A stretch of 64,000 bases of DNA from Collinsella sp. (GCA_019425045.1 JAHYYI010000001.1:1-64000), one strand, 5' to 3'; shown: positions 16,530-25,872, numbered from the stretch's first letter. A program made the numbers and translations. The notes: a model not told the origin generated them from the sequence alone.

Positions 16530-16597
16530 ATCCGTGGCCGCCTTGGAAACCGAATGATGGTACGAGCATCTATTCGGCCTCCAGGGCAGCCACGGAT
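16530..16597. repeat. Second hairpin adjoining the first
   Basis: ATCCGTGGC (16530-16538) pairs with GCCACGGAT (16589-16597). Inside, CCGAATGATG pairs with most of CATCTATTCGG. It abuts the previous hairpin without a gap and lies about 33 bp after the MFS stop codon. Its role is unknown; a tandem terminator is plausible. Confidence 0.5.
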
Positions 16598-16630
16598 AGA
16601 ACGGGGCAAATAGAAAAGAGCGACGGACGT

Positions 16631-17788
16631 CTACTCCCCCGCCACGCTCGCGCGCAGCTTGGCGGCGATGGGCTCGGATGCCAGCAGGAACACGAGCATG
16701 ACAACGGAGCATGCCAGGCACACAATCCAGGTGCTCGCAAAGGAGCCCGTGGCATCGAACAGCACGCCCGAGACGATAGCGCCCACGGTGCCGCCGACCA
16801 TCTCGAGCGAGGTAATGGTGCCCGTGACCTTGCCGAGGTCGGCCATGCCAAACTGCTTGGACGCGGCAATGGTAGGCGTGATGGTGCCCATGCACGTTCC
16901 GATACCAAAGCTCACAGCGGCAACAATAGGACCAAGGTCCGTCGTCGGGAAGCACAGCGCCACACAGGCGACAATACACGCAACGGAACCCAGCACGTTG
17001 CCAAAGCGCAAACCAAAGCGATCGTAGATGGCGCCGTTAACGAGGCCCATAAAGAGGAAGGCGACGACGAGCAGCCAAAACGCCGGGCTCTTCTTGATGC
17101 GAGACCAGCCAACGTTAACCTCAGGAGCCGTGTGCTCGTCCTTGTCGCCAGCCGTCGAGACGGACGGATCGCCCGGGTTCTCGCCGAGCGGCTTCAGGCC
17201 AATCTCGGAAGGTTTGGTGCGGAAGGAATACGCCGTGATGGGCAGCGCCGCCACAATGCAGACGGCGGCAAGCACCAAGAAGGTGGAACGCCAACCCACG
17301 CTCACGATCAGCGAGCTCACGATGGGAGACAGAATGGCGCCGCCAAAGCCCGAGCCCGAAAGTGCGATGGAGATGGCAAGGCCTCGCTTGGCCGTAAACC
17401 AGTTGGCGGTCACCAGGCTAATGAGCAGGCGGGTCGAGGCGACAGCGAAGCAGCCCGAGACGGCAAAGAGCACGTAGACCTGCCACAGCTCACCGACAAA
17501 GCTCATGCCCACGAGCACCGCCGAGGTGGCTATGACGGTAAGCGAACCCAAAATGCGACCACTAACCTTGTCGGCAACATGGCCAATGACAAGCGATCCG
17601 ATAACGCTCACCACCGTGGAGATCGCATTGGAGATGTTGTACTGCGCAAGAGATACTCCCAAGTCGCTGACGATGAGCGGCTGGAACAGGCTCATGCAGT
17701 TGACGAAAATGGTGTAGCACGTGGCCATGATCACAAAGCCGGAGGCCACCACGAGCCAGCCGGGGAAGAACTTACGTTGCTGAGACAT
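16631..17788 (-). CDS. MFS transporter, OFA/monocarboxylate type
   Basis: Major facilitator superfamily membrane protein of 385 aa with about 12 hydrophobic segments. The N-terminus FFPGWLVVASGFVIM resembles the oxalate/formate antiporter (OFA) group of anion transporters. The motif GHVADKVSGR between segments 2 and 3 is the usual MFS loop motif. It follows the M20 amidohydrolase gene by 40 bp on the same strand, so it may import that enzyme's substrate or export its acid product. The substrate cannot be read from the sequence. Confidence 0.82.
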   Translation of the reverse strand: MSQQRKFFPGWLVVASGFVIMATCYTIFVNCMSLFQPLIVSDLGVSLAQYNISNAISTVVSVIGSLVIGHVADKVSGRILGSLTVIATSAVLVGMSFVGELWQVYVLFAVSGCFAVASTRLLISLVTANWFTAKRGLAISIALSGSGFGGAILSPIVSSLIVSVGWRSTFLVLAAVCIVAALPITAYSFRTKPSEIGLKPLGENPGDPSVSTAGDKDEHTAPEVNVGWSRIKKSPAFWLLVVAFLFMGLVNGAIYDRFGLRFGNVLGSVACIVACVALCFPTTDLGPIVAAVSFGIGTCMGTITPTIAASKQFGMADLGKVTGTITSLEMVGGTVGAIVSGVLFDATGSFASTWIVCLACSVVMLVFLLASEPIAAKLRASVAGE

Positions 17789-17828
17789 GCTGTTCTTTTT
17801 TTAAACAAACGAGCAGCAAGATTGGGTG

Positions 17829-19124
17829 CTACCGGTGGTCGGCGATGTAGCCCAAAGCGACGGCGGCATAAGCCGCGGCGCCAAGGGGAAGCTCGGCATC
17901 GCTAAAACGTGCCTTGGGATGATGCTGAGCAAAATGCTCGTCCGTATCAGTCACGGCAGCGCCCACGGTAAAGTACGCACTCGGGATCTCGCTCGAGATC
18001 AACGCGAAGTCCTCGCTCGCCATGGCGTGGAACAGCGGCAGGAAGGCGGACTTGGGCAGCACCGCGCCCACGTAGCCAAGCGACGCCTGCGTCATATCGT
18101 CATCGAGTACGAGCGGGGGAACATCCGAGAGCGTCTCAATAGTCGCCGGCGTACGATAGGTCGTGGCAACGCCTTTGACGACCTCCGCGATGCGGGCCTT
18201 GAGGTGCTCCATGAGCTCGACATCGAAGCCACGCAGCGTTCCCTCGAGCACACAAGTGTCGGGAATGACATTTGCGGCCTGACCGCCGGTGAACTTGCCA
18301 ACGGTAAGCGCGACCTCCTTGGCCGCCGGCACCTCGCGAGCGATAAGCTCCTGAAGCGCCAAATGCACATGCACGCCGGCCGTGATGGGGTCGATGCAGA
18401 TCTCGGGGCTCGAGCCATGGCCGCCCTTGCCCTGAAGCGCGATGCGAAAACCGTACACGCCCGAGAGCGCCGGGCTGCCGTAGAGCACCAGGCCAAGCGG
18501 CGACTGGCTATTGACATGCATGGCAAAGGCGACCTGGGGACGCGGGTTCTGCAGCAGACCGTCGGCGATGGCGGCGCGGGCACCCTCAAAGGTTTCCTCG
18601 CCCGGCTGGAACAGCAACTTAACCGTGGCGTTGGCGTCGACAAGCGCGGACTCGCGGGCCTTGAGCAGGCGCGCCGCACCAAGCAGCGCCGTCGCGTGCA
18701 TATCGTGTCCGCATGCGTGCATGCAGCCGTTCGTAGAGGCGAAAGGCTCACCTGACTCTTCGGCAACGGGCAGGGCATCCATGTCGCCACGGAGCATGAT
18801 GACCGTACCGGCCTGTTCGTCCGTGCAGACGCCATTGCCCTGGGCCGCGGCGGCACCGGCGCCGACAAGGCCCACAACACAGGAACCATCGACGAGCGTG
18901 GCAAATGGGATTTCCATCTCGGTCAGGCGCGCTTGAATATACGCAGAGGTCTGTGGGAGGCTATTACCCAGCTCGGGCATCTGGTGTAAATCGTGTCGCC
19001 ACGCAGCGAGCTCGTCTGCAAAAGCCTGAGCTTCTGCAACGAGACCGTCACCGATAGCGGCCTGCGCCGCTGCGGTGGCCTTGGGCGCTGATTGCGGTTG
19101 AAGATCGGACTGAGCTGGTGCCAT
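17829..19124 (-). CDS. M20 family amidohydrolase
   Basis: Zinc/manganese amidohydrolase related to hippurate hydrolase and N-acyl-amino-acid deacylases. The frame of 431 aa has an unusually long N-terminus; the family core begins around AWRHDLHQMPELG (residue 41). The metal-binding motif GCMHACGHDMH covers residues 133-143, with Cys138 and His140 as likely ligands. LLFQPGEETFEGA carries the catalytic Glu pair, and AMHVNSQSP supplies another His. It is probably co-transcribed with the downstream MFS gene. The exact substrate is not known. Confidence 0.88.
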   Translation of the reverse strand: MAPAQSDLQPQSAPKATAAAQAAIGDGLVAEAQAFADELAAWRHDLHQMPELGNSLPQTSAYIQARLTEMEIPFATLVDGSCVVGLVGAGAAAAQGNGVCTDEQAGTVIMLRGDMDALPVAEESGEPFASTNGCMHACGHDMHATALLGAARLLKARESALVDANATVKLLFQPGEETFEGARAAIADGLLQNPRPQVAFAMHVNSQSPLGLVLYGSPALSGVYGFRIALQGKGGHGSSPEICIDPITAGVHVHLALQELIAREVPAAKEVALTVGKFTGGQAANVIPDTCVLEGTLRGFDVELMEHLKARIAEVVKGVATTYRTPATIETLSDVPPLVLDDDMTQASLGYVGAVLPKSAFLPLFHAMASEDFALISSEIPSAYFTVGAAVTDTDEHFAQHHPKARFSDAELPLGAAAYAAVALGYIADHR

Positions 19125-19209
19125 AAATGCCCTCCAGTAACGTTTTTGCGGTAAGCACTTTGATAGCGTAAAGTGTAAGGTACAACTTTAAGGGCGAGGC
19201 ATAAAAAAT

Positions 19210-19228
19210 GCCGCCCCAGGAGGGCGGC
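19210..19228 (-). terminator. Terminator of the DMT transporter gene
   Basis: GCCGCCC and GGGCGGC form the stem; on the minus strand ATTTTTTATG follows. It lies 13-31 bp beyond the stop codon of the DMT transporter gene. Confidence 0.85.
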
Positions 19229-19240
19229 GCAACAAGTTGT

Positions 19241-20224
19241 TTACAATTGCGGGCGCGGCTTTCGACGCAAAAAATCGAAGTGAGTCTCGCTCAAGATAAT
19301 CGACAGGAAGATAAGCACAAAGCCGGCGAGCAGACGCGAGGTGAGCGCCTCCCCCATCAGCAGCACCGAAAACAACACGCCCGAAGGCGACTCCATCGAA
19401 AGGAGCAGCGAGCCCGTCGAAGCCGGGACATGCGCCAGGCCGACGTTTTGGATGAGCAGAGCCACGCATGTGCAGCCCACCGAGAGAAACGCCATCGCAC
19501 TGATAAAGCTCGGCGTCCACACGGACAGAGGCGCCTGGGTTTCGAATAGCAGCGACGAGACCAGGCTTAGGATGCCATTGCCCACAAACATCCAAAACGT
19601 GATGACGTTGATGTCCATTTTGCGACCGTACTTGGCGGTCACCGCCATCTGGATGGCGAAGAAGACCGCGCCGCCCAGCGTAATGGCATCGCCGATATTG
19701 AACTCGACGCTATCGAGCGCCACCAGGCCAATGCCCGCCAAGCACAGCAGTGCCGCGCCCAGGTTATAGCGGGTGAGTTTTTCGCCGCTCAGAAAATAGC
19801 TCGCAAAGGGCACGAGGATGCAGTACGTACCCGTCAAAAACGCGTTCTTGCCCGCCGTGGTTTGCGCCAGACCGACCGTCTGCAGGACGTAGGCGGCCCA
19901 CATAAGTGTGCCCATTCCAAGTCCGACGATAAGATTGCGGGCGTTGAGGTGCGCGATGATGCGCTTGTGGAAGATGACAAACATGACCAACGCCGCAGGC
20001 AGAAAGCGCACGTAGAGCAGTTCAAACACCGGAATGGTGTCGAGCGCGTCCTTCATAGTGGTAAAGGAGTAACCCCAGATAATCGCCACCGAAAGCAGTA
20101 GAACTTTCCAGAACAACGGCGAACGAGCACCGGCACCACGGGAGGTGCCGCCCGCACCCAGGTCCTCGCGAGCCACAGGGCTGTCGGGCATCATTTCGAT
20201 ATTGTCAGTGGCATGCTGGGGCAT
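19241..20224 (-). CDS. EamA/DMT family transporter
   Basis: Drug/metabolite transporter superfamily membrane protein of 327 aa with about ten hydrophobic segments in two EamA repeats. The first repeat starts at LFWKVLLLSVAIIWGYSF with the usual WGYSF-type motif, and the second at AITLGGAVFFAIQMAV. A charged, disordered N-terminus of about 35 residues precedes segment 1. It has its own terminator and no clear operon partner. Members export amino acids or other metabolites; the substrate is unknown. Confidence 0.85.
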   Translation of the reverse strand: MPQHATDNIEMMPDSPVAREDLGAGGTSRGAGARSPLFWKVLLLSVAIIWGYSFTTMKDALDTIPVFELLYVRFLPAALVMFVIFHKRIIAHLNARNLIVGLGMGTLMWAAYVLQTVGLAQTTAGKNAFLTGTYCILVPFASYFLSGEKLTRYNLGAALLCLAGIGLVALDSVEFNIGDAITLGGAVFFAIQMAVTAKYGRKMDINVITFWMFVGNGILSLVSSLLFETQAPLSVWTPSFISAMAFLSVGCTCVALLIQNVGLAHVPASTGSLLLSMESPSGVLFSVLLMGEALTSRLLAGFVLIFLSIILSETHFDFLRRKPRPQL

Positions 20225-20300
20225 AGGGCATCCTCGCGCTCAATCTGGGCGTGGTGTCCGCACGCGCGTGACCGCATGCCGCCTCATGGTCAAATAAAAA

Positions 20301-20330
20301 CGGGACGCGCCGGACCCCCGGCACGCCCCG
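20301..20330 (-). terminator. Terminator of the YhgE/Pip pair
   Basis: A 13-bp stem (20301-20313 with 20318-20330, one mismatch) with a four-base loop is followed on the minus strand by TTTTTATTTG. It lies about 95 bp beyond the second YhgE gene. Confidence 0.85.
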
Positions 20331-20424
20331 CTACTGTAACAACAACCAAGCAGCTCATGCAATTCACTCAACTAAAGCGTCGAGCCGGAAGGCCTCGATG
20401 TTCCGTCAACGCCACGTTGTCGCG

Positions 20425-22614
20425 CTAAATCAATTTGGTCGACTCCAGCTTTTCGATGATCCAGTCGTTGGCTTTGATGACCGGGCGGCGGAAGACGACG
20501 CCCAGGGCCAGCGACGGAATCAGATAGCTCGCCAGAATGCCTAGCTCAATCCAGTACTCCATATGGTAGGCACCGGCCATGGCGGCATGCATGGCGTTGA
20601 TGCCGTGAGTAAACGGCAGGAACGGGTAGATCGCCTGGAACACAGGGCCGGTCATCTCGATGGGGAACGTACCGCCCGAACCGCCGACCTGCATAACCAA
20701 CAGCACGACAGCGAGCGCCTTACCGATATCGCCAAACGACACGGTGAGCGTGTAGACAATATTGGAGAACACGAGACTCGCGACCCAGCCGGCAAGTACA
20801 AACTGCAGCGGGTTGTCGCATTGGATGCCAAAGAACAGGATGTCGCCCGCGCACACGAGTGTCGCCTGCAGCAGGGCCAGACCTCCAAAGAACAGGTAGC
20901 GGCCCAGGTAGATCTCGTGCAGGCGCACGGGGATCAGCTCGTTGATGAGCTCATCGTCAACCGATACCTTCATCATGGCCGCCAGCACGATCGAGCCGAC
21001 CCACAGCGACAGGATCGTATAGAACGGCGCCATGGCCGAACCGTAATTGCGGATCGGATAGACCGGCTTGCGGTCGAGCGCGACGGGGCCGGAAAGCGAC
21101 ACGGCCAAACCCTCGGGATCGTTGCCGATCATCGTCTTGATCGTGGCAAGGTCGTCCGACATCAGGGCGCCATCGAGCTCGTCCTTAAAGGCGCTGATCT
21201 TGTCCGATGCCTCACCCAGCTGATCGGAAGCCTTGTTGACCAGCGTCGCAGCCTTGGAGAGGCCCTTTGCGAGCGAGCCAGAGGCGTCGGTCAGACCGCT
21301 CACGGCGCTATCCAAGTCACCCGAGATACCGTTCAGGGAATCCAGAACGCCCGAAATGGTCTTCTTGAGCTCCTTGGCCTTAACCGAGAACGTGGAATCG
21401 TAGTCGGACTTGGCTCCCGAGATACCCGCCTTGGCATCGGCGATGGCCTGGTCGACCTCGGCACGCGAGTTGTTGACCTCCGCCATGCCGTCCGAAAGGG
21501 ACTTTGCGGTCGCCGTCAGGTCCTTCGCATTGTTGCGGTACTCCACGGCAATTCTGCCCAGCGACGTCGCAGCGGACTCGAGACCGTCTTTGAGCTTGTC
21601 ATCACTTACCTGGTCGGCAAGGTTACGGAGCTGATCGGTCATCGCATCGATATCGTCGGCACGCGTGTTGAGCGCCGCCGCGGCATCGTTGAGCTGGGAC
21701 ACCGTAAGGTCCACATGTTGATTCGCGGCATCGAATGCCTTCGCAAGCTCGGCGGACACATTGTCAAACGAGCCCGCGCTTCCGTCAATCGCGGCGTTGA
21801 TGGCGTCGTTGGCGTCCTTCAGCGCTTCCTTGGAATCGCTCATACCGCTCTTGGCATGCTCCATCAGCTGCTTAGTCGACTCATCGACCGTGCCCGTCTG
21901 CTTGAGCATACCGCCCGCCGACGTCAGCGAATCGGACGTGGAACTCAAAATGCCCGCCAGCGACGTCGCGCTGGCCTGAACGTCCTGCAGGTCCTGGACC
22001 GAATCGCCCAGCGTCGAGGACAGGTTGGCGATAAAGTTGCTCACTTGGTCGGTGCTCATGTAGTCGAGCAGGCTGGACACGGTTTTAAGACCGATGGTCG
22101 TGATGGTCTTGGTAAAGGTCTCGTTGACCTGACTCTGGACGGCGCTCGAACCCTTTTCAGTCACGATCTGTGCGATGGCGTTGGCCTTCTGGTTCTCATA
22201 GAACTCGATATCGGCGTGCTTCACCTCGGTCGAGAAAAGCGTCATCATGTCGGCGCTAAACGTTTTAGGGATAACGACGGCAGCGTAGTACGCGCCCGAC
22301 TTAACGCCCTCAATCGCCTTATCGCGGTCGTTGAGGACGACCCAGTCGAAGTTCTCGTTGCCGCGCAGGGTGGCGGTTACGTTTTCGCCCACGTTGACCT
22401 CGACGGGAATCAGATCGCTCTCGTAACCCTCATCGGTGTTGACCACTGCAATCTTAAGGTTGCCGGTATTGCCGTAGGGATCCCAGCTTCCGGCGATGTT
22501 AAACCATGCATAGAGACATGGCACGATGATCAGGCCCATCACGACGACCATGCCGATCACGGAGCGAGACACGTTTTGGACATCGCGCTTAAACAGGTGC
22601 AGGATGTTTTTCAT
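20425..22614 (-). CDS. YhgE/Pip domain-containing membrane protein (second of pair)
   Basis: Large membrane protein of 729 aa in the YhgE/Pip (phage infection protein) family. The N-terminal segment FKRDVQNVSRSVIGMVVVMG and YAWFNIAGSWDPYGNTGNLK are typical. A long central region (about residues 190-530) is rich in Ala, Ser and Asp with heptad patterns, probably coiled coil. The C-terminal ABC-2-like membrane domain starts around YPIRNYGSAMAPFYTILSLWVG. It begins one base after the upstream paralogue ends. Family members are linked to phage adsorption, type VII secretion and envelope processes; the role here is not known. Confidence 0.88.
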   Translation of the reverse strand: MKNILHLFKRDVQNVSRSVIGMVVVMGLIIVPCLYAWFNIAGSWDPYGNTGNLKIAVVNTDEGYESDLIPVEVNVGENVTATLRGNENFDWVVLNDRDKAIEGVKSGAYYAAVVIPKTFSADMMTLFSTEVKHADIEFYENQKANAIAQIVTEKGSSAVQSQVNETFTKTITTIGLKTVSSLLDYMSTDQVSNFIANLSSTLGDSVQDLQDVQASATSLAGILSSTSDSLTSAGGMLKQTGTVDESTKQLMEHAKSGMSDSKEALKDANDAINAAIDGSAGSFDNVSAELAKAFDAANQHVDLTVSQLNDAAAALNTRADDIDAMTDQLRNLADQVSDDKLKDGLESAATSLGRIAVEYRNNAKDLTATAKSLSDGMAEVNNSRAEVDQAIADAKAGISGAKSDYDSTFSVKAKELKKTISGVLDSLNGISGDLDSAVSGLTDASGSLAKGLSKAATLVNKASDQLGEASDKISAFKDELDGALMSDDLATIKTMIGNDPEGLAVSLSGPVALDRKPVYPIRNYGSAMAPFYTILSLWVGSIVLAAMMKVSVDDELINELIPVRLHEIYLGRYLFFGGLALLQATLVCAGDILFFGIQCDNPLQFVLAGWVASLVFSNIVYTLTVSFGDIGKALAVVLLVMQVGGSGGTFPIEMTGPVFQAIYPFLPFTHGINAMHAAMAGAYHMEYWIELGILASYLIPSLALGVVFRRPVIKANDWIIEKLESTKLI

Positions 22615-25440
22615 TTATGCCTCACCTCCTTTAGAGTGCTTGCCAAGCGGGGTGGTGTCCCCGTCGTTTCCGTTTACGTTGTCAGCGCCGTCGGCATCTT
22701 GAGCCTTACGATGCGCACCGATATGCGGCAGACGGCTCGTAGGCTGTTCGCCTCCCTTGGCGCCACGCTCGCTGGCGTTGAGACCAAACATGCGACGGGC
22801 GGCAGGGATCGCCGCCGTGTGCTCGCGCATCTCGCGGCGAAGGTCCTCGTCCGAAAGCGCCGAGATACGCATCTGGGTATTGAGGCTCGCACGGATGTAT
22901 TCGATGTTGATGAGCCAGCCGCAGATGGCGATAACCGAAATGATCCAGATAACGAGCAGGATGATCTTGCCGTTATTGTCGATATCGAGCACCGTCGAAA
23001 GCACAAAGAGCAGAACCTGCACGCCTACCACGGCGGCAAAACCGCCCTTGATGTAGTACGGGTAGCGATGCTCAAACGCCACGGCATGATCGAGCAGCTC
23101 GCGACGGTACGAATCCGAATCGAGCATGACGCGCATGGCCGTGCGCAGCGAATAGCGCTGGCGCGGTAGGTCGTTGGACTCGCAGATCATCAGACCCGTC
23201 GTGGAAAGCTGCTTATCAAAGAGCAGATTTAGGTTGAGCAGCAACGGGCGCAGCTGCAGACCGATAAAGAGCGCGATGGCAAGGAACACGCCCAGGACGC
23301 ACAGGTTGAACAGGTAGTTGAACGAATACATGCCACCGACGGTCTCGCGCAGCAGGTTGATGCCATAAGTGAAGGGCAGCAGCGGATGCAGCCATTGGAA
23401 GAAGCCGGGCATCATCTCGATGGGATACATGCCCGACGAGCCGGGGATCTGCACAATGACGAGGATGACGCCAATGGCTTTACCGATATGCTTAAACGTG
23501 GTGGACAGCGCATAGATGATATTGACGTAGGTGAATGAAATCGCGATGCCGCCCAGCACGAACAGCAGCGGGTTAACGCACTGTACGCCAATGACCAAAT
23601 CTCCCACCGTAACGATAATGGCCTGGAACGCGCCCAGGATCACCAGCAGCAGCCAGCGGCCAAAGTAGCCCTGACGCGCCGTAAAGCTACCGATGCCCTC
23701 GCGGTCGACCTCGAGTTTATAGATAGCGATGAGCACATAGCCGCCCACCCACAGCGCCAGATTGGTGTAGAAGGGCGCGATGCCCGAGCCAAAGCTCTTG
23801 ACCGGATAGATTGACTTGGACGTCAGCTCAACCGGAGATGCCATGAAATCTGCCACGTCATTGACGTCGACGTCCATGAGGTCGGCTAACTCGCCCATAG
23901 ACTCAGAGGTCTGCAGCGCCGCAATGTCATTGGCGGCGGTCGCGAGCTTGTCCTGAACCTTGGCAAGGGAGGCGTCGGTTTGGGATAGCGTGGTCTTTGC
24001 CTGCTTGAGCGTGGCGTCGAGCTGCGCTAGCGTGCCGCGCGCGCTCGCTATCGTGGGGGTCATACCCGACACAATGCCGGTCAAATCGCCCGAAACGGCG
24101 GCAAAGGAGTCAAGCGCGCTCGAAGCCTTCGGAAGTGCGTTCTGACCCAGATCGGTCTGAGCCTGACCGAGGTTAGCCGTACCGGTCTGAATTGCCGCGT
24201 TGAGTGCGTTGCTCGCGTTCGAGATTGCCGTAGCGTCGTTTGCCATGGCGCTCGACTGTGCAGAAAGGCCATCCTTGATGCTCTGCAGCTTCTGGTTTTG
24301 CTCGCGAAGCGAATCGATGGTCGATACAATGCGCGCGTCAATTTCCTCGGAACCTGTCGACGTGTCATTAACGAGAATCTCCAAGTGCCCGATAACGGCC
24401 TTATTGTGATCGATCGTCGCCTGGAGAGACTCGAGCGAGTTGTCGATGCGGGTGGTCGTAGATGTGACCGTACCCGTTAGCTTGCCAATCGCAGCGTTCG
24501 CGGAGGCTGACGTCTTGGTGAGTGCAAGGCTACCTTCCGAGAGTGCCTTGGAGAGCGAGGTGATAGAGTTGCCCGCCGTGGCGCGAGCCTCGCCCAGCAG
24601 GTCGTTGCCCTGGGAGATCGCCTGCGTTAGAGAGGGCGCCTGCCCCTGCAGGCCCGCCAGCGCAGCATCGGCCGAAGCAATCGAGCTGCTCGTCTTGTCG
24701 ATGGCGGTGTTCATGTCGCCGATGGAATCGCGTACTTCGCCCAGGGTATCAGACGCCTCGGACACCGAGCCCGCCAGCGAATCCCGGGTCTGGTTCGCCT
24801 TGTCTTTAAGGTCGATGCCAGCATCTTTGGCAATGCCCGCGACGGTCTCGCCCACCGTGGAGACAAACTCCGAGTTGATCTGCTCCTCGATGGTATTGGC
24901 ACCAGTGTCGGTGACCTTGGGCGCAATAGCGCTCTTCTTCTCGTTGACGTAATAGGTGAGCTTCGGCTGATGGTAATTGCCATCGAGCATCGAAACAAGA
25001 TTGTCGGAGAAGTTCTTGGGGATTACGATGGCCGCATAGTACTCACCACTCTCGACGCCCTCTTTGGCATCGGCGGCCGAATCGACGAAGGTCCAGCCCA
25101 GCTGATCGTTCTCCTTGAGCTGATCGACGACCTGGTCGCCCGCGTTGAGCTCGCCCACCAAGTCATTCTGAGTGCCCTGATCGTTGTTGGCGATGGCAAT
25201 CTTGATACCTTGGGTGTTTCCGTACGGATCCCAGTTTGCCACGATGTTGTACCAGGCATACAGCGAGGGGATAACGCACACGCCCAGGGTAACCACCAAG
25301 GCGACGGGGTTCACAAGCAGTCGCTTAATGTCGCGCTTGAATATCGCAAAGGAGACCTTTGCGTTGGATAGTTTGCTGCCGAGACTCACGCTTGGACCAT
25401 CCATCCTGTCGTTGAATCGAATCGTACTATCGACAACCAT
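22615..25440 (-). CDS. YhgE/Pip domain-containing membrane protein (first of pair)
   Basis: Paralogue of the downstream gene, longer because of a C-terminal extension. The start is uncertain: ATG at 25440 is given, ATG at 25404 is also possible, and a TTG at 25473 is open; none has a good ribosome site. The family signature FAIFKRDIKRLLVNPVALVV and YAWYNIVANWDPYGNTQG is present, then a long Ser/Ala-rich coiled-coil region, then five or six membrane segments from YPVKSFGSGIAPFYTN onward. The extra C-terminal part has two more hydrophobic segments and a charged tail. Both genes share one promoter region. Confidence 0.87.
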   Translation of the reverse strand: MVVDSTIRFNDRMDGPSVSLGSKLSNAKVSFAIFKRDIKRLLVNPVALVVTLGVCVIPSLYAWYNIVANWDPYGNTQGIKIAIANNDQGTQNDLVGELNAGDQVVDQLKENDQLGWTFVDSAADAKEGVESGEYYAAIVIPKNFSDNLVSMLDGNYHQPKLTYYVNEKKSAIAPKVTDTGANTIEEQINSEFVSTVGETVAGIAKDAGIDLKDKANQTRDSLAGSVSEASDTLGEVRDSIGDMNTAIDKTSSSIASADAALAGLQGQAPSLTQAISQGNDLLGEARATAGNSITSLSKALSEGSLALTKTSASANAAIGKLTGTVTSTTTRIDNSLESLQATIDHNKAVIGHLEILVNDTSTGSEEIDARIVSTIDSLREQNQKLQSIKDGLSAQSSAMANDATAISNASNALNAAIQTGTANLGQAQTDLGQNALPKASSALDSFAAVSGDLTGIVSGMTPTIASARGTLAQLDATLKQAKTTLSQTDASLAKVQDKLATAANDIAALQTSESMGELADLMDVDVNDVADFMASPVELTSKSIYPVKSFGSGIAPFYTNLALWVGGYVLIAIYKLEVDREGIGSFTARQGYFGRWLLLVILGAFQAIIVTVGDLVIGVQCVNPLLFVLGGIAISFTYVNIIYALSTTFKHIGKAIGVILVIVQIPGSSGMYPIEMMPGFFQWLHPLLPFTYGINLLRETVGGMYSFNYLFNLCVLGVFLAIALFIGLQLRPLLLNLNLLFDKQLSTTGLMICESNDLPRQRYSLRTAMRVMLDSDSYRRELLDHAVAFEHRYPYYIKGGFAAVVGVQVLLFVLSTVLDIDNNGKIILLVIWIISVIAICGWLINIEYIRASLNTQMRISALSDEDLRREMREHTAAIPAARRMFGLNASERGAKGGEQPTSRLPHIGAHRKAQDADGADNVNGNDGDTTPLGKHSKGGEA

Positions 25441-25496
25441 TGTACGTAGGCGCTTTAGTGCCTCGCGGCACAATGGTGCTGAGTTTTGCGGGTAGC

Positions 25497-25535
25497 AATA
25501 TACTACGAAGATGAGTTAGTGTACAGTTGTACAGT
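25497..25535 (-). promoter_or_regulatory. Promoter and TGTACAGT repeats of the YhgE pair
   Basis: On the minus strand TGTACA (25520-25525) and TATATT (25497-25502) are 17 bp apart, a plausible -35/-10 pair. The -35 box is part of two tandem TGTACAGT units (plus strand 25520-25527 and 25528-25535), which look like an operator. A repressor bound there would block the promoter. Confidence 0.55.
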
Positions 25536-25590
25536 ATCTTTAATTTCAGCAGGTCACAAAACCACAGCCCGCACAAATTAGCAATCCGAA

Positions 25591-25646
25591 TAGTCATTGG
25601 GAACGTTCTTAAACGACTAGTCAAACAAGAACGTCCCCGATGACTA
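25591..25646. repeat. 56-bp near-palindrome
   Basis: Bases 25591-25610 match the complement of 25627-25646 at 18 of 20 positions, around a centre containing ACTAGT. The arms carry AACGTTCTT and AAGAACGTCCC. It lies in the gene-free stretch 25474-25872 between the YhgE pair and htpG. Related AACGTCCC words occur near 28096. Confidence 0.65.
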
Positions 25647-25689
25647 CTTAGGGCCACGAAAGCGTCGCAGGTTGAGCATAAGTCAGCGA

Positions 25690-25787
25690 AAACGCCCCTG
25701 AGCGAGCAAGGTGACGTGAAAGAGGAGGGAAGCGTACTTTGGTACGCGACCGACGATTGAACGTCAGATTGCCGCTTAGGGGCGTTT
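25690..25787. ncRNA. Candidate structured RNA element
   Basis: Four nested stems are visible: 25690-25704 with 25773-25787 (15 bp, one G-U), GCAA/TTGC next to it, TGACGT (25712-25717) with ACGTCA (25761-25766), and the end hairpin GCGTAC-TTTG-GTACGC (25732-25747). The purine-rich strand GAAAGAGGAGGGAA faces GACCGACGATTGA in the largest internal loop. No protein frame fits. Direction is unknown. Confidence 0.55.
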
Positions 25788-25801
25788 GCAGCGTCGACCG
25801 G

Positions 25802-25858
25802 TCCGTCGTTCGTTAGAACGACGGAACCAATAGGTTCGTTAGAACGGCGGACCCAAAG
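25802..25858. repeat. Hairpin and repeated CGTTAGAACG words
   Basis: TCCGTCGTTC (25802-25811) pairs with GAACGACGGA (25816-25825) around GTTA. A second GTTCGTTAGAACGGCGGA follows at about 25834-25851. There is no T-run on the minus strand, so a simple htpG terminator is doubtful. Confidence 0.45.
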
Positions 25859-25872
25859 GCGTAACTACTTAA

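Noticed and set aside
16403..16600. T-box leader for hisS
   Set aside because: No conserved T-box sequence or specifier-loop layout was seen; the hairpins lie upstream of the TATAAT box rather than in the leader.
20563..23169. 868-aa plus-strand frame across the two YhgE genes
   Set aside because: It spans the junction of two real genes on the other strand and is rich in Arg, Gly and His as expected of antisense frames.
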